Shown here: piece after piece, positions 31,139-38,277 of the stretch
How the letters are laid out: each line of letters begins with the position of its first letter
Position numbering within the stretch: position 1 is the first letter of the stretch
Assembly (NCBI GenBank): GCA_047974805.1
Contig: JBKECS010000072.1
Span: 1 to 38,277, forward strand
Length of the DNA: 38,277 nt
Direction of reading: 5' to 3'
Origin: JAJXUB01 sp047974805
GTDB taxonomy: Bacteria > Actinomycetota > Actinomycetes > Actinomycetales > Dermatophilaceae
Notes under the pieces: generated by a model
Database searches by the model: none
Told to the model about the DNA's origin: nothing
Seen by the model: only the letters and a program-made list of their open reading frames with translations
Position numbers and translations under genes: made by a program

Positions 31139-33940
31139 CTAGTCCACTCGATCGGCCGCCACGACCCCGCGCAGCACGGCATCTACCGCGTCGCGGGCGG
31201 TCCTGCGCAGCGGCGCCTGCGACGCAGCCTCTGCGATCTGATCGAGCAGGTCGACGACCTGTTTGCAGCGACGAACGAAGTCACCAGCGGAGACGTCCGT
31301 GCCGCGCAACACCTCATCCAGTGGTTTGCCGGTCGCCCAGCCATGCACCATGTGAGCCATTCCGCCATCGGGTGACCCCGTCAGGGGCAGGCTCGCCTCA
31401 CGTTCCATCTCCTCCAATGCCGACCAGAACGTCGCCATGGCCTCAATGGCCTCACCTACCTGTGGATTCGGCATACGAGGGGAGAACTCGATCTGTCCCG
31501 TCCGTGACTCGTGCACGAGGCTTGAGACCACCGCAGCCAAGGACGGGGCATCAAGGCCCTGCCACACACCGGCCTTCAGACACTCGGCAGCCACGAGGTC
31601 CTTCTCCGTATAGAGGCGGCGCAGCAGCCGTCCCTGGGCGGTCACTGTCGTGCCTGCATCTGCCAGATAGCCGAGCCGATCGAGCAGACCACAGATGCGG
31701 TCAAAGGTCCGGGCAACCGAATGGGTGCGGCTGCGCATCCGCCGATGCAGTTCAGCATTCTCCTGGCTGAGCTTCCACCACCGACTCGACCAACGGGCGT
31801 GCTGCTCCCGGTCCGGGCAGCCGTGGCAGGGATGAGTGGTCAACTGTTTGCGCAACCCCCCGATTCGGCCCAGATCCTCCTCATCGGCCGCTATCTGGGG
31901 GCGTCGGGGTGGCGGGTCGGCCGGCGCCTTGATGCGCAGCGTCGTGGCGAGGTCACGGCGCACCTTGGCGGATCGGAAGTTGACATTCTTCGGCACGGTC
32001 ATCCGCAGGACGGGGTCGATCGGCCGGGGCACATCAATGGAGGTCAGGCGCCATAGCTGCTTGTCTTCGGTGACCACCGACGGCGAGGGTGGCTGTCCCG
32101 GGCGCCCGGTGTCTGGCCGCACCACCACGGCCCATCCGGCGCGACGACCGGCCGGGACGTAGATGACGTCGCCGATTCCTAGGCGGGCCAAGGATTCCGC
32201 AGCCTGCGCCCTCCCCGCAGCCGCCCGCTTCTTCGAGCCGCTCTTCTCCAATCGGGTGATTTCCCGCCGGATGCCGGCATATTCGGCGAAGTCTCCCCGC
32301 TGGCAGGTCATGGCTTCGGCGTAGGCCGCGAGCGCCTCGTCATTTCGGCGCGAGGTGGAGGCGATGCCGACCACCGAACGGTCGGCTTGAAACTGGGCGA
32401 AGGAGGTTTCCAGAATGTCACGCGCCACGTCTCGACCGACCTGGGCGACAAGATTGACGGCCATGTTGTACGTCGGCCGGAAGCTCGATCGCAGCGGGAA
32501 GGTGCGGGTGGACGCCAGGCCGGCGACCGCGGCAGGATCCATCCCCGAGGTCCATTGAACGACGGCATGGCCCTCGAAGTCGATCCCTCGTCGGCCCGCT
32601 CGGCCAGTGAGCTGGGTGTATTCAGCCGGGGTGATGTCGGCGTGGGTCTCGCCGTTGAACTTCACCAACTTTTCCAGCAGGACGGTCCGGGCCGGCATGT
32701 TGATGCCCAACGCCAACGTCTCCGTGGCGAACACCAGTCTGATCCTCCCGGCGGTGAACAGCTCTTCGACAATCTCGCGAAACAACGGCAACATGCCCGC
32801 ATGGTGGGCGGCATATCCCCTGGTCAAACCATCAACAAAGTCCCAGTAGCCCAGCACGGACAGGTCACGCTCGGCCAGGGACTCGATGCGTTGCTCGACA
32901 TGTTCTTGGATTGTGACCCCGGCACGCTCGGAAATGAGCCGCACCCCATGCCGAAGGAGTTGGCCGACGGCCGCGTCGCATCCGGCCCGGGAAAAGATGA
33001 AGTCGATCGCCGGCAGCAGCCCGTCCTGATCCAGCTGTCGGACAACGTCCGCCCTGGGTGTAGCCGCGATGCGTCGCTGGGAGCGAACGTGGTCGCCCCC
33101 ACGGCGCGGTGTTTCACCGCGAGTGCCTCGACCCGTTCCCCGGTGTCCACCGCTTCCGCGGTCTTTCCTGCTCGATCTGACCTCGCCGAAGCGACCTATC
33201 CCATTGGGCGAGGTCTGCCGTCCCCGGTACTCGGCATCTCGCACCGCCCGCGCCAACTCCGGATTGATCCGGGCACCGTCGGGATGGTTGGGCGTATGAC
33301 CATCGGCGAACAGGTCGTATCGCATCGTGCCGATGAGTACGTGTTGCCACAGCGGCACAGGACGACGCTCCGAGACGATGACCTCAGTATCCCCGCGCAC
33401 TTGCGCCAACCAGGCACCGAACTCCTCTGCGTTGCTCACCGTGGCCGACAAGGAGACGACCTGCACCGAAGCGGGCAGGTGGATGATGACCTCCTCCCAC
33501 ACCGCGCCGCGGAACCGGTCGGCCAGATAGTGAACCTCGTCCATGACCACGAATCCGAGCCCGGCGAGGGTAGACGATCCGGCATACAGCATGTTACGCA
33601 GCACTTCGGTCGTCATGACAACGACCGGGGCCTCCCCGTTGATCGACTGATCCCCGGTGAGCAAACCCACCCGTTCGCTGCCGTGCCGCTCCACCAGGTC
33701 GTGGTACTTCTGGTTGGAAAGGGCCTTGATCGGGGTGGTGTAGAACGCCTTTGTGCCGGTGGTCAGGGCCAAGTGCACGGCAAACTCGCCGACGATGGTC
33801 TTGCCCGCCCCGGTGGGGGCCGCCACCAAGACCCCGCGCCCCTGCTCCAGCCCTTGGCAGGCCTGGACTTGGAACGGGTCGAGGGGGAACTCCAGGTTGT
33901 GCGCAAACTGTGTCAGCGCGGGGCCGACGGGTGGCGTCAT
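31139..33940 (-). CDS. helY: Ski2/Mtr4-like DEAD-box helicase HelY
   Basis: This 933-residue superfamily 2 helicase has APTGAGKT (Walker A), TTPIKALSNQ, the VMDEVHYL (DEVH) box, SLSATVSN and QLTGRAGRRG (motif VI). A long C-terminal part has an arch-like and DSHCT-type domain ending in VDLLDQIAEAA. Family members unwind RNA or DNA 3'-5'; mycobacterial HelY is an ATP-dependent RNA helicase candidate. ATG 33940. Nine bp downstream of the lipid kinase gene. Confidence 0.92.
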   Translation of the reverse strand: MTPPVGPALTQFAHNLEFPLDPFQVQACQGLEQGRGVLVAAPTGAGKTIVGEFAVHLALTTGTKAFYTTPIKALSNQKYHDLVERHGSERVGLLTGDQSINGEAPVVVMTTEVLRNMLYAGSSTLAGLGFVVMDEVHYLADRFRGAVWEEVIIHLPASVQVVSLSATVSNAEEFGAWLAQVRGDTEVIVSERRPVPLWQHVLIGTMRYDLFADGHTPNHPDGARINPELARAVRDAEYRGRQTSPNGIGRFGEVRSSRKDRGSGGHRGTGRGTRGETPRRGGDHVRSQRRIAATPRADVVRQLDQDGLLPAIDFIFSRAGCDAAVGQLLRHGVRLISERAGVTIQEHVEQRIESLAERDLSVLGYWDFVDGLTRGYAAHHAGMLPLFREIVEELFTAGRIRLVFATETLALGINMPARTVLLEKLVKFNGETHADITPAEYTQLTGRAGRRGIDFEGHAVVQWTSGMDPAAVAGLASTRTFPLRSSFRPTYNMAVNLVAQVGRDVARDILETSFAQFQADRSVVGIASTSRRNDEALAAYAEAMTCQRGDFAEYAGIRREITRLEKSGSKKRAAAGRAQAAESLARLGIGDVIYVPAGRRAGWAVVVRPDTGRPGQPPSPSVVTEDKQLWRLTSIDVPRPIDPVLRMTVPKNVNFRSAKVRRDLATTLRIKAPADPPPRRPQIAADEEDLGRIGGLRKQLTTHPCHGCPDREQHARWSSRWWKLSQENAELHRRMRSRTHSVARTFDRICGLLDRLGYLADAGTTVTAQGRLLRRLYTEKDLVAAECLKAGVWQGLDAPSLAAVVSSLVHESRTGQIEFSPRMPNPQVGEAIEAMATFWSALEEMEREASLPLTGSPDGGMAHMVHGWATGKPLDEVLRGTDVSAGDFVRRCKQVVDLLDQIAEAASQAPLRRTARDAVDAVLRGVVAADRVD

Positions 33941-33949
33941 GGAGCCAGG

Positions 33950-34834
33950 CTAGGCGAAGACACGAACCGCCCCCGGGACGAGGCACAACTCCACCGGCAG
34001 CTGGGCGAACCGTTCACCGTCGGCGTATGCCATCACCGAGGGCGCGTCGACGGTCACCTCGCGGGCGGTAACGATCTCGATCTTCGGGTGACCGACGTGG
34101 CGCCCAGAAAAGACCAGCGGCAGAACCCGCAGCAACGTGGCCACGGAAGCCTCATGCAAAATGATGACGTCCATGACGCCGTCGTCCAGCTGCGCCTGCG
34201 GAAGAACCCGCATCCCCCCGCCATAGGCCGGCGCATTGCCCACGGCCACCAACATGGCTGACAGCTCGCGGCGGACACCGTCGATGGTCAGCACGTACGG
34301 AATGGGGCGGAAGACCGGCAGTTCCCGCAGGGTGGCCATGGTGTAGCGCCACTGCCCGCGAGGCCAGGTCCAGGCATTTGCCCGCTCGTTGACCGCTGCG
34401 TCGAAGCCTGCGGCGAGCACCCCGACGAACCATCGGGTGGAGGCATTCGCGCGGGTCTGGACCGCATCAATAGTACGGATCCGACCAGCCAGTAGCGTCT
34501 CGATCGAGGACGTGGGGTCACCCACCGGCAGACCGAGGGAACGAGCCAGGTCGTTCCCGGTGCCTGCCGCGACGATGCCCAACGGCACATTGGTTTCGGC
34601 GATCGCATTGATGCCCACATGAACCATGCCGTCCCCACCGACAACGACGAGCGCGTCAACGGTTCCACCGTTGACCACGGCCCGTGCTCTGGTCACGGCA
34701 TCCTCGGCGGTGCTCGCGTGGACATCCACCACCTCGTGGCTCTGCGCTTCAAGGACCGATCGAGCCAGCTCCGCGGCCTTCGTGGCGCGGCCCGCGCCAG
34801 CGGTGGGGCTGGCCACCAGGGCGAAGCGTGTCAT
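33950..34834 (-). CDS. Diacylglycerol kinase-family lipid kinase
   Basis: This 294-residue YegS/DgkB-type lipid kinase has the catalytic segment VVVGGDGMVHVGINAI, the GTGNDLARSLGLP loop and GFDAAVNERAN. The C-terminal DGVMDVIILHEAS and FAQLPVELCLVPGAVRVF match the family tail. It phosphorylates diacylglycerol or a related lipid; the substrate is not fixed. ATG 34834 (MTRFALVASP) is preferred over an in-frame start at 34855. It sits between helY and tatC, a slot that is not part of the mycobacterial gene order. Confidence 0.85.
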   Translation of the reverse strand: MTRFALVASPTAGAGRATKAAELARSVLEAQSHEVVDVHASTAEDAVTRARAVVNGGTVDALVVVGGDGMVHVGINAIAETNVPLGIVAAGTGNDLARSLGLPVGDPTSSIETLLAGRIRTIDAVQTRANASTRWFVGVLAAGFDAAVNERANAWTWPRGQWRYTMATLRELPVFRPIPYVLTIDGVRRELSAMLVAVGNAPAYGGGMRVLPQAQLDDGVMDVIILHEASVATLLRVLPLVFSGRHVGHPKIEIVTAREVTVDAPSVMAYADGERFAQLPVELCLVPGAVRVFA

Positions 34835-34884
34835 GGCGCGCACTGTAGCGGGCACCGGGCGAGCGCCGATAGCGACCGATCGGG

Positions 34885-35733
34885 CTAGATGGATGAGGCC
34901 TGGTTGTCCTCAGCATCCAGCCAGTCCGGACGTTGCGCCTCCTTGCGGCGGTCGAAGATCCGAGCGATGAGCACCGCTGCGAAGTACAAGATGATCAACG
35001 GCACGGCCAGAAGCATCATGGAATAGGGGTCCGGTGTCGGCATCATCATGGCGGAGAAGACAAAGATGAGGAAAACGGCCGGGCGCCAAAACTTCAGCAT
35101 GTTCCTATACGGCAGGATGCCCACCATGTTGAGGGCGATGAGGAACACCGGCAACAGGAAGGCCACCCCGAATCCCAGCGAAAAGCGGGTGACGAAGCTG
35201 ATGTAGTCGCTGGCCTGCTGGAAGTTCGCGGTCTCCGCTGGGGTGAAGTCCAGCATCACCCCGACAACCAACGGCAATGAGAACTGGGCGAGCAGGATGC
35301 CAGCAATAAAGAGGGGGACGGCGGTGAAGATGAACCAGCGAGAGACCCGCTTTTCCTTCTTCGTCAGTCCCGGGACGATGAACGCCCATATCTGGTACAG
35401 CCAGATGGGGCTGGACAGGACCAAGCCGGTGAAGATCGAAACGCTCAACTTCAAGGAGAACGCCGTGGTGACTCCGTTGAAGATGAGCATGACGTCGTCG
35501 TGCCGATCCGGGTTGGCGGCGACGTACGCGTCAACTGGTGCACGAAGCACCGCAAAGACACCCTTGAATGTATGCCCGAAGGCGGTCACCGGCCCATAGA
35601 TGAGCCAGCCCACGACCGCCATGATGGCCACCCCAAAGGCGGCTTTAACCAATCGGGAACGAAACTCCCGAAAATGTTCGGCGAGGGACATACGCCCCTC
35701 GGGATCCCGGGGGCGCCGACGCGGCAGGGCCAT
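34885..35733 (-). CDS. tatC: Twin-arginine translocase subunit TatC
   Basis: This 282-residue membrane protein has six predicted membrane segments. Its signature N-terminus is MSLAEHFREFRSRLVKAA, followed by FSLKLSVSIFTGLVLSSPIWLYQIWAFIVPGLTKKEKR. TatC recognises twin-arginine signal peptides of folded exported proteins. ATG 35733. Pairs with tatA just upstream; the pafBC-tatAC-helY order is conserved in actinobacteria. Confidence 0.95.
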   Translation of the reverse strand: MALPRRRPRDPEGRMSLAEHFREFRSRLVKAAFGVAIMAVVGWLIYGPVTAFGHTFKGVFAVLRAPVDAYVAANPDRHDDVMLIFNGVTTAFSLKLSVSIFTGLVLSSPIWLYQIWAFIVPGLTKKEKRVSRWFIFTAVPLFIAGILLAQFSLPLVVGVMLDFTPAETANFQQASDYISFVTRFSLGFGVAFLLPVFLIALNMVGILPYRNMLKFWRPAVFLIFVFSAMMMPTPDPYSMMLLAVPLIILYFAAVLIARIFDRRKEAQRPDWLDAEDNQASSI

Positions 35734-35756
35734 GGCGCGAGATGATGTTCCTGCGG

Positions 35757-36050
35757 TCAGGAGAGCGGACCGGAGGAGTTGTCCGTGCGTGGCGCGTTCT
35801 CGTGGATGGCCGAGTCGACCGGATCTGCCTTCGGCACATCGGTGGCGTCCGGAACCGTCTCACCCGGGACCGTGGCGCTGCTCGCGGCGGACTTGCCGTC
35901 CTTCTTCATCTCATCGACCTCGGACTTGAACACTCGCATCGACCGGCCGACACTGCGTGCCGCGTCCGGCAGCCGCTTGGCACCAAAGAGCGCGATCAGC
36001 ACGACCGCAAGAATGATCAGGTGCCAGCCCTCAAAGAGCCCTTTGCCCAT
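35757..36050 (-). CDS. tatA: Twin-arginine translocase subunit TatA
   Basis: This 97-residue protein starts with one membrane helix (HLIILAVVLIALFGAKRLPDAARSVGRSM), the classic TatA/E signature including the amphipathic helix. A basic/acidic tail follows, rich in Ser, Asp and Pro. It forms the protein-conducting part of the Tat pathway. ATG 36050; 23 bp upstream of tatC. Confidence 0.93.
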   Translation of the reverse strand: MGKGLFEGWHLIILAVVLIALFGAKRLPDAARSVGRSMRVFKSEVDEMKKDGKSAASSATVPGETVPDATDVPKADPVDSAIHENAPRTDNSSGPLS

Positions 36051-36148
36051 GGTGGGCCGTCCTTCCGATTGCCGGTGGTGTGACGATCAGTCTACGCAGG
36101 TTGAACGTCCGTCCGGTCACGACAGTTTCAGCAATGGCTCTCGGCGCG

Positions 36149-37141
36149 TCATGTCGCATCGTATGCCGCGAGCGCTTCGGCAGCTTCCTGCTCGACCTCG
36201 GCAGCCAGATCGGCAGGGGCAACGATCCTCCCGGCGCCACCCAATCCGAGCACCAGGCGGCGCAGCCAGGCACGATCCCCGACGCGCAAGACCACTGTGA
36301 GGCTCCCGTCTGCATCCTCACGTGACTGCTCGACCGGGTAGTAGTCGGCGACCCAACGACCGCGTCGGGACAGCGTCAGCGTGACCGACTCGTCCGACTC
36401 CCCCGGCTCGAAGGTGCCCGCGTCGAGATTTCGCGGCGCTGCGTGGGCCGGTGGTGTCCCGTCCACGTCGAGTTGCTGGATGGATTCGATGCGGTCGAGC
36501 CGGAACAGCCTGACGGCCTCACTACGATGACACCAACCCTCAAGGTACCAGTGCCCGTCCAGGCTGGCCAACCGCATGGGGTCCACATCCCGCGCCGTGG
36601 TCTCGTCGCGGCTCGGCACCAGGTAGCGCAGATGTAGCCGTCGGTGATGATCGATGGCTACCCGGATGGTTGCCATCGCCGTCGCCGAGGAGTCATCGGC
36701 GATGTCAACGTGGACCCGCCGGGTGGCCTCCCCGACCGCGCCAGTGGCTTCCTCGAGCTTGGCCAGCGCGCCGGCCACAGCCACAGAGTCGGTCAGGCCG
36801 GGGACATCGCCCAGCGCCCGGAGCCCGACCATGAGGGTGATAGCCTCGTCCAGACCCAGGCGTAGCGGGCGACGCACCGTGTCCGCGTTGCCGATGACGA
36901 TATGGTCCCCGTCCGACTCCACTTCGATCAGCTCATCGGGCATCTGCCCGTAGCCGCACAAGAAGATAAGGTCGAGGTCGGACCGCAGCTGCTCCGGGCT
37001 GATCCCCAACCCTGCCGAGGCTTCCTGGACAGAAATACCCGGCCGGCTGGACAGCCAGGGGATCTCGGTAAGCAGACGCGCCAGGCGCGATGTGGCCGCC
37101 TCTGGGGCCGCTGCGCCCGAACGCCTGGAGTCACCGGTCAC
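36149..37141 (-). CDS. pafC: WYL-domain regulator PafC
   Basis: This 330-residue WYL-domain transcription factor is one half of the PafBC activator of the mycobacterial LexA-independent DNA damage response. An N-terminal winged HTH (LARLLTEIPWLSSRPGISVQEASAGLGISPEQLRSD) is followed by the WYL core (LASLDGHWYLEGWCHRSEAVRLFRLDRI) and a C-terminal WCX-type extension. GTG 37141 overlaps the pafB stop by 4 nt. Upstream of tatA with about 98 bp between. Confidence 0.9.
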   Translation of the reverse strand: MTGDSRRSGAAAPEAATSRLARLLTEIPWLSSRPGISVQEASAGLGISPEQLRSDLDLIFLCGYGQMPDELIEVESDGDHIVIGNADTVRRPLRLGLDEAITLMVGLRALGDVPGLTDSVAVAGALAKLEEATGAVGEATRRVHVDIADDSSATAMATIRVAIDHHRRLHLRYLVPSRDETTARDVDPMRLASLDGHWYLEGWCHRSEAVRLFRLDRIESIQQLDVDGTPPAHAAPRNLDAGTFEPGESDESVTLTLSRRGRWVADYYPVEQSREDADGSLTVVLRVGDRAWLRRLVLGLGGAGRIVAPADLAAEVEQEAAEALAAYDAT

Positions 37142-38130
37142 AAGGACACCTCGTTGGCCGCCCGAACATCGCGCAGGCGGGTGATGACGCCGTCGCGGAG
37201 TTCGGGAGGTGCCACGACGAGGACATCGCCCCCATATCCGGCAAGTTCATCGGCCAGACGATCCAGGTCGCTCATGTCAACGGTCACGATGGACTCACCG
37301 CGGGGTGTCTGCGACACCGAAGAGGCTCGTCGGACAAGCGCTTGGCCGCGGCCTGGTCGAACGTGCACCGTGGCGGACCGAGTCGGTTCGGTGCGGTCCT
37401 GCAGGGCCCGCCCGATCGATGCACGAACGTCGTGATCCTGGGGGACCTCGTAGGCGTGGTCCGCCCCGGTCAGGGCGACCGGGCCGTCGATCCGAGACAG
37501 TCGGAACACCCGCTCGTCTGCCCGATCGAGGTCATAGCCGGTCAGATACCAGCGTCCATGCCAGCTGGCCAGCCCCCAGGGCTGCACCCGGCGAGGACCA
37601 TGATGCCCGTCCCGGCGGCTGTACTCGAACGTCGCGACGGTGCTCGTGGTGACGGCGCGCCGCAGGACATCGAAGGACGGTTCGGTCGTGTGCAGGCGAG
37701 GTTCGATCCCCACGACGGCGGTGTCATCAGGCTCGACCCCGTCGGCTCGAAGTTTCCGGATGGCGGTGGCCGCATCGCCGGCAAGGGATGCCTGTGCCCA
37801 GACCCGGGCGGCCAGGCCTAGCGCCGCCTGTTCCGCTGCGGTGAAGTCGACATCGGGGAGCGCGTAGTCGCGCTGGTGGATGACATACCCCGTGTCGTCT
37901 TCCCAGATGCCGTTGATGTCCTCGACAACCAGCGGGATGCCGAGCTCGCGCAGCTCGTCCTTGTCCCGTTCGAACATCCGGTCGAAAGCTTCGTCCGACG
38001 GGGCGTCGGCATACTGGGGAACAAGCTGGCGCAGCCGTGACTTCGGCAGGGGCCGGCGGGTGTACAGAAGGCACATAACAAGATTGAGCAGTCGCTCCGT
38101 CTTGGCCGCCGGGCTGCTGAATGCGCTCAC
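37138..38130 (-). CDS. pafB: WYL-domain regulator PafB
   Basis: This 330-residue partner of PafC starts with KTERLLNLVMCLLYTRRPLPKSRLRQLV (HTH), followed by DKDELRELGIPLV, and the WYL core RWYLTGYDLDRADERVFRLSRI. GTG 38130 fits the usual PafB start; the frame is open further upstream without a better codon. It overlaps pafC by 4 nt (GTGA). In other actinobacteria pafB follows pafA, which would lie beyond the right edge. The remaining 147 bp to the edge hold no recognised gene. Confidence 0.9.
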   Translation of the reverse strand: MSAFSSPAAKTERLLNLVMCLLYTRRPLPKSRLRQLVPQYADAPSDEAFDRMFERDKDELRELGIPLVVEDINGIWEDDTGYVIHQRDYALPDVDFTAAEQAALGLAARVWAQASLAGDAATAIRKLRADGVEPDDTAVVGIEPRLHTTEPSFDVLRRAVTTSTVATFEYSRRDGHHGPRRVQPWGLASWHGRWYLTGYDLDRADERVFRLSRIDGPVALTGADHAYEVPQDHDVRASIGRALQDRTEPTRSATVHVRPGRGQALVRRASSVSQTPRGESIVTVDMSDLDRLADELAGYGGDVLVVAPPELRDGVITRLRDVRAANEVSL

Positions 38131-38277
38131 GAAGACCGACCCTAGCCCGGCAGGCTCGCTAGACGGTATGGAGTGACCGCTCAGGAGTCTTGGGGGTTGT
38201 AGGCCGGGCCCCACTCACAAGTGGTCGTGGGTTACCGAGTAGGGCTGGCTTGCTCGGCCTATCCAACAGTTGTGGGA

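Noticed and set aside
32387..34261. A 624-codon plus-strand open frame opposite helY and the lipid kinase
   Set aside because: It is antisense to two well-supported genes, has no family resemblance, and long antisense frames are common at this GC content.
36090..36110. TACGCAGGT before pafC/tatA as another copy of the mod operator
   Set aside because: Only the left arm is present; TGCG is missing.
38131..38277. A tRNA or small gene at the right edge
   Set aside because: No cloverleaf or T-loop consensus and no reading frame with support; only a short CCACT/AGTGG hairpin is visible.
1..38277. CRISPR arrays, rRNA or tRNA genes
   Set aside because: No regularly spaced repeats and no rRNA or tRNA signature sequence was seen.

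Overview
The window is chromosomal DNA from a high-GC actinobacterium. Lineage markers are rbpA, pafB/pafC, a helY next to tatA/tatC, a mycothiol-type DinB-fold enzyme, lnt followed by a polyprenol-phosphate mannose synthase, and an actinobacterial-type 5'-3' exonuclease. Gene content and order suggest Micrococcales, but the family cannot be fixed from sequence alone. Coding density is high, and several operons are joined by 4-nt GTGA/ATGA stop-start overlaps.

Layout. 1-1346 (-): start of sbcC and all of sbcD. 1481-4094 (+): a GCS2-family ligase, an OsmC-like protein and a YciO/Sua5 protein. 4111-8146 (-): a DUF1028 gene and the molybdate operon modC, modB, modA plus a small HTH-TOBE regulator, tightly overlapped. 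8179-9822: an IS1634-family insertion sequence (frameshifted transposase, 14-bp imperfect terminal inverted repeats) that split the mod regulator promoter from tpx and left a 44-bp target duplication. 9946-13868: tpx, a mycothiol-type DinB protein, a GatB/YqeY protein, metA (acetyl-CoA type) and rlmC. 13948-14610: a DUF2202-like lipoprotein with a CsoR-like operator in front.

14818-16187 looks like a hot spot: a toxin-antitoxin pair with a frameshifted antitoxin, a 28-bp sequence very like an actinobacterial XerCD dif site at 15698-15725, and a VOC-family pseudogene. 16358-20575 holds a secreted esterase, a secreted M15 peptidase and an MFS transporter. 20714-24071 is rbpA, fxsA, ppm and lnt, with a SigR/SigH-type promoter before rbpA.

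24075-29599 is a lysine-fermentation locus: kdd-kamD-kamE-kal on the minus strand, directly abutting lnt, and kamA divergent. Together these would convert L-lysine through beta-lysine and 3,5-diaminohexanoate, then deaminate 3-aminobutyryl-CoA. The cleavage enzyme Kce is not in the window. A 29-bp perfect palindrome separates kamA from an Lrp/AsnC regulator. 30132-38130 is the conserved actinobacterial block 5'-3' exonuclease / helY / (lipid kinase) / tatC / tatA / pafC / pafB.

The observations most worth checking are the dif-like site beside the broken toxin-antitoxin module, the IS1634-family long target duplication through a putative molybdate operator, the operator motif itself (CGCA-N2-TGCG, two copies 32 bp apart before the insertion), the lysine-fermentation operon fused to lipoprotein-maturation genes, the long intergenic palindromes, and an excess of the hexamer GTATGC/GCATAC that is missing from the foreign-looking segments.
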